DNA from: Microbacterium sp. 5K110
Lineage (GTDB): Bacteria; Actinomycetota; Actinomycetes; Actinomycetales; Microbacteriaceae
Assembly: GCF_005774735.1 (NCBI RefSeq)
Contig: NZ_VBUM01000002.1
Coordinates: 62,001-126,000 of the forward strand
DNA length: 64,000 bases
Direction of reading: 5' to 3'
The position numbers and the translations under genes were made by a program. The first letter of the stretch is position 1. The number at the start of each line of letters is the position of its first letter. Positions 1 to 10,087 of this stretch are shown here, in pieces. The notes beneath the pieces are model-generated. The model was not told where the DNA came from and did no database searches. It worked only from the letters and a program-made list of their open reading frames with translations.

Positions 1-1430
1 TCGAAGACGTCCAGGTCAACTTCGACGGCATCACGTACGCCAAGGGCGGGTCGGTTCTCAAGCAGCTGGCCGCGTGGGTCGGCATCGAGCAGTTCTTCGC
101 CGGTGTCGCCGCGTACTTCCAGAAGCACCAGTGGTCGAACACCGAGGTCGGCGACCTCCTCGCCGAGCTCGAGGCCACGAGCGGCCGCGACCTCGGCGAC
201 TGGGCGAAGAAGTGGCTCGAGACGGCGGGCGTCAACACCCTCTCCCCCCTTATCGAGCAGGACGAGCACGGGTCGATCACGCGCTTCGCGATCGTGCAGA
301 CGGCACCGTCGGACTACCCGACGATCCGTCCGCACCGCCTCGCGGTCGGGTTCTACTCGCTCGACCGGTCCGGTCGCCTCGAGCGCGTGCACCGCGCCGA
401 GCTCGACGTGGACGGTGACCGCACCGAGGTGCCCGAGCTGCGCGGCATCCGTCGTCCCGACCTCGTGCTCCTGAACGACGACGATCTCGCTTACGCGAAG
501 ATCCGTCTCGACGAGCGGTCGCTGGCCACGGCGATCGCGCACCTGAAGGACATCGCCGACCCGCTGGCTCGCTCGCTCGTCTGGGGCGCCGCATGGGACC
601 AGACCCGGGATGCCGAGTCCTCGGCGACCGACTACATCGATCTGGTGCTGCGCAACATCGGCGCCGAGACGGAGTCGACCACCGTCCGCACGACCCTCGC
701 CCAGCTGCAGCTCGCCGCCAACAGCTACGTCGCCCCCGGGAAGCGCGCGGAGGCCCGTGAGCGGGTCGCCGACGGGCTGTGGGAGCTGGCCCAGGCTGCC
801 GAGTCCGGCAGCGACAGCCAGCTGCAGTTCGTGACGGCCTTCGCGTCGGCCGCGGCCACGCCCGCCCACGTCGAGACCGTCCGGGCGCTGCGCGACGGTG
901 AGACCGTGCTCGAGGGTCTCGAGATCGACACCGACCTGTCGTGGCAGCTCCTCGTGGCCCTCGCCGCGGGCGGATCCGTCACCGCGGCCGACATCGACGC
1001 GGCGCGCGCGGCCGACAACACGGCCAAGGGCGGCGAGTTCGCGGCCCAGGCCCGGGCCGCCCTGCCCTCCCACGAGGCGAAGCAGGAAGCGTGGAGCTCG
1101 CTCATCGATCGGGCGGACGCCCCGAACACGATCGTGCGCGCGGCCGCTCTCGGCTTCACCCACCCGGCCACGGTCGACGTGCTGGCCGATTTCGTCGAGC
1201 CGTACTTCGCGATGCTGCTGCCGATCTGGGAGAGCCGCAGCTACCAGATCGCGCAGTACCTCATCGTGGGGCTGTACCCCGCGGCCCTGGCGAACCGCGC
1301 GCTGCGTGACGCCACCCGCGCCTGGCTCTCGTCGCACTCCGACGCGGCGCCGGCGCTGCGCCGCCTGGTGAGCGAGAACCTCGCGGGCGTCGAGCGCGCG
1401 CTCGCGGTGCAGGAGCGCGACGCGCAGTAG
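1..1430 (+). CDS. pepN: Aminopeptidase N (M1 metallopeptidase), C-terminal part
   Basis: The gene enters from the left edge, reading from base 3; about 475 C-terminal residues are visible. The family removes N-terminal residues from peptides in the cytoplasm using a zinc held by a HExxH motif, which lies off the window. What is visible starts in the late catalytic domain, with the conserved ITYAKGGSVLKQL segment and the following helical stretch, then continues as the all-helical ERAP1_C-like domain typical of the actinobacterial enzyme. It stops at TAG and is followed by a strong hairpin. The identification rests on the ITYAKG signature, the helical C-terminal domain, and its place beside glbO, ettA and ssb, a neighbourhood I recall from mycobacteria. 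Confidence 0.9.
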   Translation, partial: EDVQVNFDGITYAKGGSVLKQLAAWVGIEQFFAGVAAYFQKHQWSNTEVGDLLAELEATSGRDLGDWAKKWLETAGVNTLSPLIEQDEHGSITRFAIVQTAPSDYPTIRPHRLAVGFYSLDRSGRLERVHRAELDVDGDRTEVPELRGIRRPDLVLLNDDDLAYAKIRLDERSLATAIAHLKDIADPLARSLVWGAAWDQTRDAESSATDYIDLVLRNIGAETESTTVRTTLAQLQLAANSYVAPGKRAEARERVADGLWELAQAAESGSDSQLQFVTAFASAAATPAHVETVRALRDGETVLEGLEIDTDLSWQLLVALAAGGSVTAADIDAARAADNTAKGGEFAAQARAALPSHEAKQEAWSSLIDRADAPNTIVRAAALGFTHPATVDVLADFVEPYFAMLLPIWESRSYQIAQYLIVGLYPAALANRALRDATRAWLSSHSDAAPALRRLVSENLAGVERALAVQERDAQ

Positions 1431-1440
1431 GTCGAGTCCC

Positions 1441-1479
1441 CGTACGCCCCCTTCCCGCTCCGGCGGGAGGGGGCGTACG
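1441..1479 (+). terminator. Hairpin terminator after pepN
   Basis: A 16-17 bp GC-rich stem (arms 1442-1458 and 1463-1478, TCCG loop, one bulged base) lies 12 bases after the pepN stop. No U-tract follows, as is common in actinobacterial terminators. Confidence 0.7.
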
Positions 1480-1549
1480 TACGTCTGGAGATGTACATAC
1501 GGGTCAGAGATCAGCCGTGCGGGGGACGCGCCGGTGTGGGGGTGATTCC

Positions 1550-1555
1550 TAGCCT
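1550..1555 (+). promoter_or_regulatory. -10 element of leaderless ABC exporter promoter
   Basis: TAGCCT ends 6 nt before the ATG at 1562, so transcription is expected to begin on the start codon itself. No Shine-Dalgarno sequence is present, and no convincing -35 TTGACA is seen. Confidence 0.6.
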
Positions 1556-1561
1556 GGACAC

Positions 1562-2473
1562 ATGATCGTCGCAGACCACCTCACCAAGCGCTACGGCACA
1601 CGCACGGCCGTGTCCGACGTCTCCTTCACCGTGCCGCCGGGCCGGGTCACGGGCTTTCTCGGGCCCAACGGCGCCGGCAAGTCGACCACGATGCGCATGA
1701 TCGTGGGGCTCGACCGCCCCACCGCCGGCAGCGTCACCGTCAACGGCACCCCCTACGGCCGCCTCGCGGCTCCCCTCACCGAGGTGGGTGTGCTGCTGGA
1801 CGCCAAGGCCGTCCACACCGGGCGCTCGGCCCGCAACCACCTCCGGGTGATGGCGGCCACGCAGGGCATCGACCGCCGTCGTGTCGACGAGGTCATCGAC
1901 CTCACCGGCCTCGCCTCGGTCGCCGACAAGCGGGCCGGCGGCTTCTCGCTGGGCATGGGGCAGCGACTGGGGATCGCCGCGGCGCTGCTCGGCGACCCCC
2001 ACACCCTCATCCTCGACGAGCCCGTCAACGGCCTCGACCCCGAGGGCGTGCGCTGGGTGCGCGAGTTCGTCCGTCACCTGGCTGCCGAGGGACGCACCGT
2101 GCTGCTGTCCAGCCACCTCATGAGCGAGATGGCCCAGACGGCCGACCATGTCATCGTCCTCGGTCGTGGCGCGGTCCTGGCCGACGCACCGTTGAACGAC
2201 CTCGTGCGGTCGTGGACGTCCGAGACCGTCCTCGTCCGATCTCCCGACCTCGCGCGTCTCGTCGACGTCCTCTCCCCGACGGGGGTCACCGCGACCCTCG
2301 ACGCGCCCGGGCTGGCCAGCCTCACGGGGGCGAGCGCCGCCGACATCGGCGATCTCGCCGCCCGCCACGGCATCCCCCTGCACGAACTGACCCCGCGCAA
2401 CGGTTCCCTCGAGGACGCCTACCTCGCCCTGACCGACGACGCGATCGAGTACAAGACGAAGGAACTCGCATGA
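1562..2473 (+). CDS. ABC transporter ATP-binding protein (CcmA/NatA-type exporter)
   Basis: A 303-residue ATPase subunit. Walker A GPNGAGKST is at residues 34-42, a variant signature FSLGMGQR at 128-135 and Walker B TLILDEP at 148-154, followed by the SSHLMSEM switch region. The degenerate SLGMGQ signature and the roughly 90-residue C-terminal extension are typical of the DrrA/NatA-like group that powers two-component exporters. The gene overlaps the permease gene by 4 nt (ATGA), so the two are translationally coupled. The substrate cannot be read from sequence; drug, bacteriocin or lipid export are all seen in this family. The start is supported by a leaderless promoter. Confidence 0.9.
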   Translation: MIVADHLTKRYGTRTAVSDVSFTVPPGRVTGFLGPNGAGKSTTMRMIVGLDRPTAGSVTVNGTPYGRLAAPLTEVGVLLDAKAVHTGRSARNHLRVMAATQGIDRRRVDEVIDLTGLASVADKRAGGFSLGMGQRLGIAAALLGDPHTLILDEPVNGLDPEGVRWVREFVRHLAAEGRTVLLSSHLMSEMAQTADHVIVLGRGAVLADAPLNDLVRSWTSETVLVRSPDLARLVDVLSPTGVTATLDAPGLASLTGASAADIGDLAARHGIPLHELTPRNGSLEDAYLALTDDAIEYKTKELA

Positions 2474-3258
2474 CCGCCCTGACCTCCCCGCGCCGCGCCA
2501 CGTTCACCCGGGCCGCCAGCGGGCCGACCTTCCTCCGCAGTCTGCGCAGCGAACTGCTCAAGCTCACGACCGTGCGCTCGACCTGGTGGGCCCTGGGAAT
2601 CGGTGCCGCCCTGACGGTGGCCATCGCGTTCCTCTACATGTCGGCCGCAGAGGGCGGTAATCCGATCTTCGGGGTCCTCGTGTCGGCCCAGTTCACGATG
2701 CTCGTGGCCGGCGTGCTGGGCGCGATCGCCGTCACGGGTGAGTACGCCACCGGCATGATCCGCTCGACGATGACCGCGACCCCGCGGCGCGGGCAGGCCG
2801 CGCTGGCCAAGGCCGTCGCGATCGCCCTGGTCGTGGGAGCGGCGACCGTCCTGACCTACCTGATCGGTCTCGCGGTCACGATTCCCACGGCGTCCACCGC
2901 CGTGGTCTGGTCGGATCCGGCGCAGTCCCTTCTTCCCCTCGTGCTGGGTGTCTGCGCCATGGTCGTCTATGCGCTCATCGGCACCGGGTTCGGGCTGATC
3001 GTCCGCAACGGGGCCGGAGCGATCGCGGCGACCGTCGGAGTGCTGTTCGTGGCGCCGATCGCGGTGGGCCTCTTCCAACTCGGCGGGGAGTCGTGGCAGT
3101 GGCTCGTCGATCTCGGACGCTATCTCCCGGTCTCGGCGGGGTCGACGCTGACGGCGATTCCCACCGCGGACATCCTTGTCCCGGCGTTGACACTCGTCGC
3201 CTGGGTCGTCGGACTCGTCGGCATCGGCACGGTGCTGCTGCAGCGCCGCGACGCGTGA
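2470..3258 (+). CDS. ABC transporter permease
   Basis: A 262-residue membrane protein beginning at the ATG that overlaps the upstream ATPase stop. It has about six hydrophobic segments: one after the basic N-terminal region (around residues 40-60), then five more ending with a C-terminal helix just before LLQRRDA. The opening region carrying FLRSLRSELLKL(TT)VRS is characteristic of ABC-2 permeases such as NatB/YhaP and their actinobacterial relatives. With the preceding ATPase it should form a homodimeric exporter in the cytoplasmic membrane. No substrate-binding protein is present, in keeping with export. Substrate unknown. Confidence 0.85.
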   Translation: MTALTSPRRATFTRAASGPTFLRSLRSELLKLTTVRSTWWALGIGAALTVAIAFLYMSAAEGGNPIFGVLVSAQFTMLVAGVLGAIAVTGEYATGMIRSTMTATPRRGQAALAKAVAIALVVGAATVLTYLIGLAVTIPTASTAVVWSDPAQSLLPLVLGVCAMVVYALIGTGFGLIVRNGAGAIAATVGVLFVAPIAVGLFQLGGESWQWLVDLGRYLPVSAGSTLTAIPTADILVPALTLVAWVVGLVGIGTVLLQRRDA

Positions 3259-3270
3259 CGTCGGATCAGT

Positions 3271-3311
3271 GAGGGATGCCTCGGTGCTCAGCGGGCACCG
3301 AGGCATCCCTC
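3271..3311 (+). terminator. Perfect 16-bp terminator hairpin after ABC permease
   Basis: Arms 3271-3286 and 3296-3311 are exactly complementary with a 9-nt loop. The arms contain GGATGCC and GGCATCC, the heptamer that is over-represented in this window, arranged as an inverted pair. Confidence 0.85.
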
Positions 3312-3313
3312 GT

Positions 3314-3319
3314 TAGCAT
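3314..3319 (+). promoter_or_regulatory. -10 element of leaderless mscS-glbO promoter
   Basis: TAGCAT ends 7 nt before the ATG at 3327. It covers another in-frame ATG at 3318, which therefore cannot be the translated start if this promoter is used. Confidence 0.55.
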
Positions 3320-3326
3320 GAACCCG

Positions 3327-4604
3327 ATGTCTGTTCTCGCCTCCGCACCAGAGCCCTCCCCCAGCCCGACCTCGCCCTCCGACCTGGCCGACCCGTCGAC
3401 GTGGGCGTGGATCGGCGACCGCCTGCTCGAGTTCGGCGGCACCGTGCTGCGGATCCTCGGGATCATCATCGGCGTGATCGTGGCTGCCTGGGTGCTCCGC
3501 GTCATCATCCGGCGCGTGGTGGACCGCATCGTCAACGGAGCCAAGAGCAAAGCGCGGGTCGATGACACGCAAGCCCTCGACCGCTCCCCCCTCAGCGCCG
3601 TCCGCCTCGTGCAGCGCACCCGCACGCTCGGCACGATCCTGCAGAACATCGTCAACGTCGTCCTCGTCGTGGTCGCCCTCGTGTGGATCGCCGGGATCGT
3701 CGCTCCCAACGCCCTGGCATCCCTCACCCTGCTCACCGCGGCGGTGGGTGCGGGACTCGGCTTCGGCGCTCAGAACATCGTCAAGGACGTGCTCAACGGG
3801 ATCTTCATCGTCGCCGAGGACCAGATCGGCATCGGCGATGTCGTCGATCTGGGGCTGGCCACCGGCATCGTGGAGTTCGTCAGCGTGCGCATCACCCACG
3901 TCCGCGATGTCAACGGCACTCTCTGGTACGTCCGCAACGGCGAGATCACGCGGATCGGCAACATGTCGCAGGGGTGGTCGCGCGTCATCATCGATCTCGC
4001 CGTCCCCACGGATGCGGACATCGACGATGTCGAGAAGGCGATGCTCGGCGCCGCGAAAGCGCTGGCCAAAGAGACGAAGTGGCGCTCGCGCATCATCGAG
4101 CAGCCCGAGATCTGGGGCCTGGAATCCATCAGCGGCGACGCCCTCGTCATCCGGCTCGTGATGAAGACCCGGTCGAGCGCGAAGGACGATGTCGCCCGCG
4201 AACTTCGCGTGCGGCTGAAGCGCGCGATCGACGCGATGGGTCTGACGCTCCCGCAGCTGAACTCGATCGTCCTGACCGGCGCCGAGGGCGCGCAGAGCGT
4301 GCGCGGCGCCCACCCGCCCAAGACGAAGCCGACGCCGGTCACCACGGCGACGGAGCGCCCGGTGTGGCGCCCCCGGCGCCGCAAGCTCGCGGTGTCCGAC
4401 ACCGTCCTGGATCAGGACGCCGTCGCCGCCGAGATCGCGGCCGAGAAGGCGCAGCCGCGCCCGAAGAAGCCCCGGCCGGCCACGACGGACGCGGTCCCCG
4501 CCGCCGAAGCCTCGACCGGTCCGGCCGCACCTCCCGCCGCCGACGACGTGGTCAAGCCCACCCCTCCCGCCGTGCGGGCCGATGACGACGGAGCACCCGC
4601 GTGA
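3327..4604 (+). CDS. MscS-family mechanosensitive ion channel
   Basis: A 425-residue inner-membrane channel expected to open under hypo-osmotic tension. A hydrophobic helix at about residues 35-62 is followed by a second hydrophobic segment and the pore-lining TM3, seen as the glycine/alanine-rich AAVGAGLGFGAQNIVKD motif that defines MscS. The beta domain and the mixed C-terminal vestibule follow. After the vestibule comes a low-complexity Pro/Ala/Lys tail of about 110 residues that is not part of the usual fold. The stop overlaps the globin start (GTGA). I chose ATG 3327 because of the leaderless promoter; an in-frame ATG at 3318 is the alternative. Confidence 0.9.
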   Translation: MSVLASAPEPSPSPTSPSDLADPSTWAWIGDRLLEFGGTVLRILGIIIGVIVAAWVLRVIIRRVVDRIVNGAKSKARVDDTQALDRSPLSAVRLVQRTRTLGTILQNIVNVVLVVVALVWIAGIVAPNALASLTLLTAAVGAGLGFGAQNIVKDVLNGIFIVAEDQIGIGDVVDLGLATGIVEFVSVRITHVRDVNGTLWYVRNGEITRIGNMSQGWSRVIIDLAVPTDADIDDVEKAMLGAAKALAKETKWRSRIIEQPEIWGLESISGDALVIRLVMKTRSSAKDDVARELRVRLKRAIDAMGLTLPQLNSIVLTGAEGAQSVRGAHPPKTKPTPVTTATERPVWRPRRRKLAVSDTVLDQDAVAAEIAAEKAQPRPKKPRPATTDAVPAAEASTGPAAPPAADDVVKPTPPAVRADDDGAPA

Positions 4605-5083
4605 GCGAACCGATCACCTTCTACGAGCAGGCCGGCGGCATGGAGACGTTCCGCCGACTGGTCGATGCGTTCTACCGGGGCGTCGCCGGCGACGAAGTCC
4701 TCAAGCCGATGTACCCGGAAGAGGACCTCGGCCCTGCGGCAGACCGGCTGACCCTCTTCCTGGCGCAGTATTGGGGCGGCCCGTCGGAGTACAGCGAGAA
4801 GCGCGGGCACCCGCGCCTGCGGATGCGGCACATGCCGTTCCACGTCGACCCGGACGCCCGCGACCGGTGGCTGCGCCACATGCGCGCGGCGGTGGACGAG
4901 ATCGCCCTCCCCCCGGCACTCGAGGCACCGCTGTGGGACTACCTCGAACGTGCCGCGCGCGCCATGGTCAACACGTTCGAGCCGCGCGGCATCGGTCCGG
5001 TGCAGGGCGGACGCCCCGCCACCGGGCTGCCCGTGAGGGCGGCGGAGACGCCCCGGCAGGACGGTGGCGCCCCGGTCGGCTGA
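4601..5083 (+). CDS. glbO: Group II truncated haemoglobin (GlbO/trHbN-II type)
   Basis: A 160-residue haem protein of the 2-over-2 globin fold. The group II signature residues align with mycobacterial GlbO at a constant offset: Tyr B10 at 25, Tyr CD1 at 38, the proximal His F8 at 77 (RHMPF context) and the group-defining Trp G8 at 90. The YWGGP..YSE.RGHPRLRMRH core is intact. The family binds O2 with high affinity and is implicated in O2/NO chemistry or peroxide handling. It starts with GTG overlapping the mscS stop by 4 nt, so its translation depends on the channel gene. The C-terminal 35 residues beyond the globin fold are Pro/Gly/Arg-rich. Confidence 0.95.
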   Translation: MSEPITFYEQAGGMETFRRLVDAFYRGVAGDEVLKPMYPEEDLGPAADRLTLFLAQYWGGPSEYSEKRGHPRLRMRHMPFHVDPDARDRWLRHMRAAVDEIALPPALEAPLWDYLERAARAMVNTFEPRGIGPVQGGRPATGLPVRAAETPRQDGGAPVG

Positions 5084-5101
5084 CCTCCGCCCTGCCTCGT
5101 C

Positions 5102-5908
5102 TCAGCGACCGAAGAAGTCGCCCAGGCCCGGCAGATCGAAGCCCGAGATCTGCTCGCCGATACCGCTGAGCCCCTCGCCGGCTCCCGAGAGGGCGTCCTG
5201 CGCTCCCCCGGCGACGTCGCCGAACGCGTCGGCTCTGAGCCCGGATGCCAGAGCCTCGACGTCGAGCCCTTCCGCGAGCCCGGCGAAGTCGACGCCCGCG
5301 TTCATCGCCTGAGCCAAAAGGGGTGCCGCGACCGCGCTCACGATCGCTCCGCCGGCCACGGCGGCGAGCAGTCCACCCGCGCCGATCACGCCGGCCCCGA
5401 CGAGTCCGCCACGGCCCGCTCGCGCCAGCAGCGCCGACATCCGGCCGGGGCGCTGCGCCTCCGCACGGCCCGCCGCGCGGGCGAGGTCGGCGGGCGCGTC
5501 GCTGCGGGGACGCTCGTGCGGTGCGAACTCGGCATCCATGCGTCCCCGCACGTGCGCGCGCTGCGCCGGGGACAGGCGCTCGAATGCGTCGCGGTGCAGA
5601 CGTTCCACCTGATCGGGGTCGGCCGTACGCAGGAGGTAGTCGTAGCGGGCGATTGCGGCGCGGTCCTCGGACCTCAGCGCCGCGGCCTCGGCCGCGGGCG
5701 GTGCATACCCGTGCCCCGGTGCCACGGGGGTGGCGGAGGATGCCGCGGGAGCGTCACGGCGATCACCGGTGACGGCACCCGCGGCGGTACGGACCAGATC
5801 TCGCCAGTCCGTGCCTCCACCGGAGCCGGTCGACGACGCGGGCCGCGACGTGGAGGCCTTGTCCACGGCACGGGAAGCGAGATCGAACAGACGGGAGAAC
5901 TTCGACAC
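5102..5908 (-). CDS. Conserved hypothetical protein with Gly/Ala-rich hydrophobic centre
   Basis: A 268-residue protein not assigned to a known function. The N-terminus (SKFSRLFDLASRAVDK) is amphipathic and basic. A low-complexity linker follows, then a helical block around residues 75-130 with a DPDQVERLHRDAFERLSPAQR core, then a Gly/Ala/Val-rich segment at about 155-205 that looks like one or two membrane-inserting helices. The end is acidic and Gly/Asp/Leu-rich. Relatives in Microbacteriaceae are, as I recall, sometimes labelled cation-transporting ATPase, but none of the P-type motifs (DKTGT, TGES) is present. Start is GTG with an AGAGGTG ribosome-binding site. It converges on glbO with only 18 bases between stops. 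Confidence 0.7.
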   Translation of the reverse strand: MSKFSRLFDLASRAVDKASTSRPASSTGSGGGTDWRDLVRTAAGAVTGDRRDAPAASSATPVAPGHGYAPPAAEAAALRSEDRAAIARYDYLLRTADPDQVERLHRDAFERLSPAQRAHVRGRMDAEFAPHERPRSDAPADLARAAGRAEAQRPGRMSALLARAGRGGLVGAGVIGAGGLLAAVAGGAIVSAVAAPLLAQAMNAGVDFAGLAEGLDVEALASGLRADAFGDVAGGAQDALSGAGEGLSGIGEQISGFDLPGLGDFFGR

Positions 5909-5982
5909 GGGGACACCTCTCGACGGGCGGCAGGCTGCCGCGACGTCAAGGTCTCTTCCGTTCCGAGGAACCGGTGCCCCCG

Positions 5983-6000
5983 GAGCCCAACCGTGGGCTC
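5983..6000 (-). terminator. Short hairpin, possible terminator
   Basis: Arms 5983-5989 and 5994-6000 form a 7-bp stem with an ACCG loop, downstream of the minus-strand gene ending at 6080. The remainder of 5909-6079 shows no gene. Confidence 0.4.
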
Positions 6001-6079
6001 GTGATGACGGGGACGCCGTCGAGGAATACTCCCCTTGCGTGGTTTCGACGGTACCGACGGCGCCTATGAGGTCGCTGGG

Positions 6080-6748
6080 TCAGCGCCCCGTCGCCCGGAC
6101 CGCGGTGAGTCCCGAACGCACCGGCCCGCGCACGAGGACATGCCCGCGGCCGAGCGTCACCCGCGTCCACACCCCGCTCGTGCGGAGCACAGCCTGCTCG
6201 GCGCCCGCGATGAAGCCCAGAGCGTACGCCGCGAAGGCCGTGCCGAGCGGCAGACCCCCCAGCGCCTCGTCCGCCTGGCCCCAGATCTGCGCGCGTACCG
6301 TCCGGACGACGTCCTCGCCGGGGTCGGCGGGAAGCGCGTCGGCGACGGCGGCGATCCCGTATTGTGCGCGCGCGGCCAGGACCGCGCTGTCGATCGCATC
6401 GGCCGGCTCCCATCCACCGCGCGGTGGGGAGACGCCGGCCCACGCCGGCGCGCTCGCGATCTCGGGGAGCACGACCGCGGAGGCGTCGTCCGGCGCGAGC
6501 CGGAGCGCTGATGCCTCCACCACCAGGTCGCACTCCAGCTCCGGGTCGACGGCGGACACCCGGATGCCGAGCACCGTGGGCGTGGCATCCAGGAGTCCCC
6601 GTGGGGCGAGCGGCGCCGCCGTGGTCACGAGCACACCGCCTTCGGCGCGAAGACGGACGGATCCGTCGCCGAGTCGGACGGCGCGGGAGGCGAAGGTCAG
6701 CAGGTCGGCTGACGCCTGCGGGTCGGGGAACAACAGGCGCGCGGACAC
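6080..6748 (-). CDS. Conserved hypothetical protein (actinobacterial)
   Basis: A 222-residue soluble protein I cannot assign. The start at GTG 6748 is chosen over longer in-frame options because those would run into the divergent tesB gene and because a TAGTTT -10 hexamer sits 7 nt upstream. The sequence has alternating beta-like hydrophobic stretches in the first half. A helical second half carries a GEDVVRTVRAQIWGQ segment and a small-residue-rich GTAFAAYALGFIAGAE helix that could pack against a membrane or another helix. No catalytic motif stands out. It is divergent from a TesB thioesterase, 52 bases apart. Confidence 0.75.
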   Translation of the reverse strand: MSARLLFPDPQASADLLTFASRAVRLGDGSVRLRAEGGVLVTTAAPLAPRGLLDATPTVLGIRVSAVDPELECDLVVEASALRLAPDDASAVVLPEIASAPAWAGVSPPRGGWEPADAIDSAVLAARAQYGIAAVADALPADPGEDVVRTVRAQIWGQADEALGGLPLGTAFAAYALGFIAGAEQAVLRTSGVWTRVTLGRGHVLVRGPVRSGLTAVRATGR

Positions 6749-6755
6749 CCGCCCT

Positions 6756-6761
6756 AAACTA
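6756..6761 (-). promoter_or_regulatory. -10 element, leaderless promoter of the 6080-6748 gene
   Basis: TAGTTT on the minus strand ends 7 nt before GTG 6748. It supports the shorter start of that gene. Confidence 0.45.
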
Positions 6762-6800
6762 TCAAGAGGCGCAGAGCTCTGTGCCGGAACGGGAGTGAGC

Positions 6801-7670
6801 GTGACCGACGCCATCGACCCCGTCGCCTCGTTGCTCGCGGTGCTCGATCTCCGCGACGCGGGCGCACGGACCACCGAGGACATCTTCACCGGCGTATCTC
6901 AGCCCATGCCGTTCGGCCGCGTCTACGGCGGTCAAGTGCTCGCGCAGTCCGTCGTCGCGGCCTCGCGGACGCTGCCGCCGGAGCGCACCGTGCACTCCAT
7001 GCACGGCTACTTCCTGCGCCCGGGCGACCCGTCCGACGGGATCACGTTCTCGGTCGACCGCATCCACGACGGACGGTCTTTCTCGACCCGGCGGACCCAG
7101 GCCTTTCAGGCGGGCGTGCCGATCTTCTCGATGATCGCGTCGTTCCAGGACGACGGTCCCGGTCTCGAGCACGCGGAGCCCATGCCCGAGGGCGTTCCGC
7201 AGCCCGAGGATCTGCCGCCGATCGACGACGACGCCCTCCACCCGATGAGCCGACGCATATTCTCGGAGCGTCCCGTGGACGTGCTGCACGTGCCCTCGCC
7301 GGTCTACACCTCTGTCGAGGGCCCGCACGTTCCCCGACAGGCGGTGTGGATGCGCACCCGGCGCACGCTCCCCGACGATCCCGCGATCCACCGCGCCGCC
7401 TTGGCGTACCTGAGCGATCTCACGATCCAGGAGCCCATCCTGCGCGGCCACGGGGTGCCGTGGAACGCGCCGGGCTTGCGGGTGGCGAGCCTGGACCACG
7501 CGATGTGGTGGCATCGCCCCGGCCGGGCCGACGACTGGCTGCTGTACGTCCAGGAGTCGCCGAACGCGCGCGGCGGGCGCGGACTCTCGACCGGACGGAT
7601 CTACACCCGGGACGGCATCCTGCTCGCGAGCGTCGCGCAAGAGGTCATGGTGCGGGTGCCGCAGGAGTAA
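6801..7670 (+). CDS. tesB: Acyl-CoA thioesterase II
   Basis: A 289-residue double-hotdog thioesterase that hydrolyses acyl-CoA to free fatty acid and CoA. The N-terminal hotdog contains FGRVYGGQVLAQ and the SMHGYFLRPGD block; the C-terminal hotdog has the HAMWWHRPGRADDWLLY block that carries the conserved Asp of the TesB catalytic network. Length matches the family (about 286). The start is GTG 6801, preceded by GGGAGTGA. The next gene, a second hotdog thioesterase, is convergent, 27 bases away. Confidence 0.92.
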   Translation: MTDAIDPVASLLAVLDLRDAGARTTEDIFTGVSQPMPFGRVYGGQVLAQSVVAASRTLPPERTVHSMHGYFLRPGDPSDGITFSVDRIHDGRSFSTRRTQAFQAGVPIFSMIASFQDDGPGLEHAEPMPEGVPQPEDLPPIDDDALHPMSRRIFSERPVDVLHVPSPVYTSVEGPHVPRQAVWMRTRRTLPDDPAIHRAALAYLSDLTIQEPILRGHGVPWNAPGLRVASLDHAMWWHRPGRADDWLLYVQESPNARGGRGLSTGRIYTRDGILLASVAQEVMVRVPQE

Positions 7671-7697
7671 CCGCGCCGACCGGGGGTTCGAGTGCGG

Positions 7698-8226
7698 TCA
7701 GCGCCCCGCGGCGCGGCGGCGGTACTCGATGGGGGCGCCCACGTACGGAGCCCAGGCGCGGCGTTCGGTCTCGGTCCACCGAATCGGACGTCCGCTCGCC
7801 GTGTCGACGAGCACGACGACCGCGGTCGCCCGCGCGTAGAGCACGGGATCTTCGACGCCGATCGGGCTGAAGACTTCGAAGCAGATGTCGGCGCTGGAAC
7901 CGCCCATGGCACCGATCCAGAGGCGCACGTCGAGCGGCCGCTGGCTGTACGGCACCGGGCGCAGGTACTCGATCTCTTGCCGAGCGATGAGGGTCGCCCG
8001 CTCTCCTCCGCTCTCGAGCACGTCCATGTCGAATACCGCCGTCGGCAGCGGGTCGCCGTCGTCGTCGCCGCGCCAGAAGGCGCGCAGACGCGCCTCTTCG
8101 AGGAGTTTGAGCATCGAGGTGTTGTTGACGTGCCCGAGCGCGTCGAGATCGCCCCACCGCAGCGGGATCGGCACGTGGAGGCGCCGGGGAGCGGTCTCCG
8201 CCGCTCCCCGGGCCTCTTCGCGGGAC

Positions 8227-8234
<8 letters not shown>
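7698..8234 (-). CDS. Single-hotdog acyl-CoA thioesterase (4HBT family)
   Basis: A 178-residue thioesterase of the 4-hydroxybenzoyl-CoA thioesterase type. The diagnostic RWGDLDALGHVNNTSMLKLLEEAR segment is near the N-terminus (longest quoted part D-x-D-A-x-G-H-V-N-N), with Asp and His in the usual active-site positions. FWRGDDDGDP and the EIEYLRPVPY strands complete the fold. I take the start as GTG 8234, which overlaps the ettA stop by 8 nt and implies cotranscription with ettA. An association between a thioesterase of this kind and ettA is also, as I recall, present in mycobacteria. Confidence 0.88.
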
Positions 8235-9906
<1,672 letters not shown>

Positions 9907-10004
9907 CGAGGAGTACCACCTTCGATCGGGGATGAGGGCCGCGCCCTCCCGGGGCCGCGGAGTCGAATCTCAGCGGAGCGCCCGGGCGCGCAGAAGTCCC
10001 CTCC

Positions 10005-10010
10005 AGCCTA
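10005..10010 (-). promoter_or_regulatory. Probable -10 element for ettA
   Basis: TAGGCT on the minus strand would start an ettA mRNA near 9998, leaving a leader of about 90 nt before the ATG at 9906. The 180-base gap 9907-10087 otherwise holds nothing I recognise. Confidence 0.45.
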
Positions 10011-10087
10011 GCAACGACACCCTGAACGCCGACCGTCGGCGCGCACCGCGCCCGCGATCGCACATCGGCGCAAGATCGACGAGCCGG

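Noticed and set aside
5102-5908. Cation-transporting ATPase annotation
   Set aside because: No DKTGT, TGES or other P-type ATPase motifs are present.
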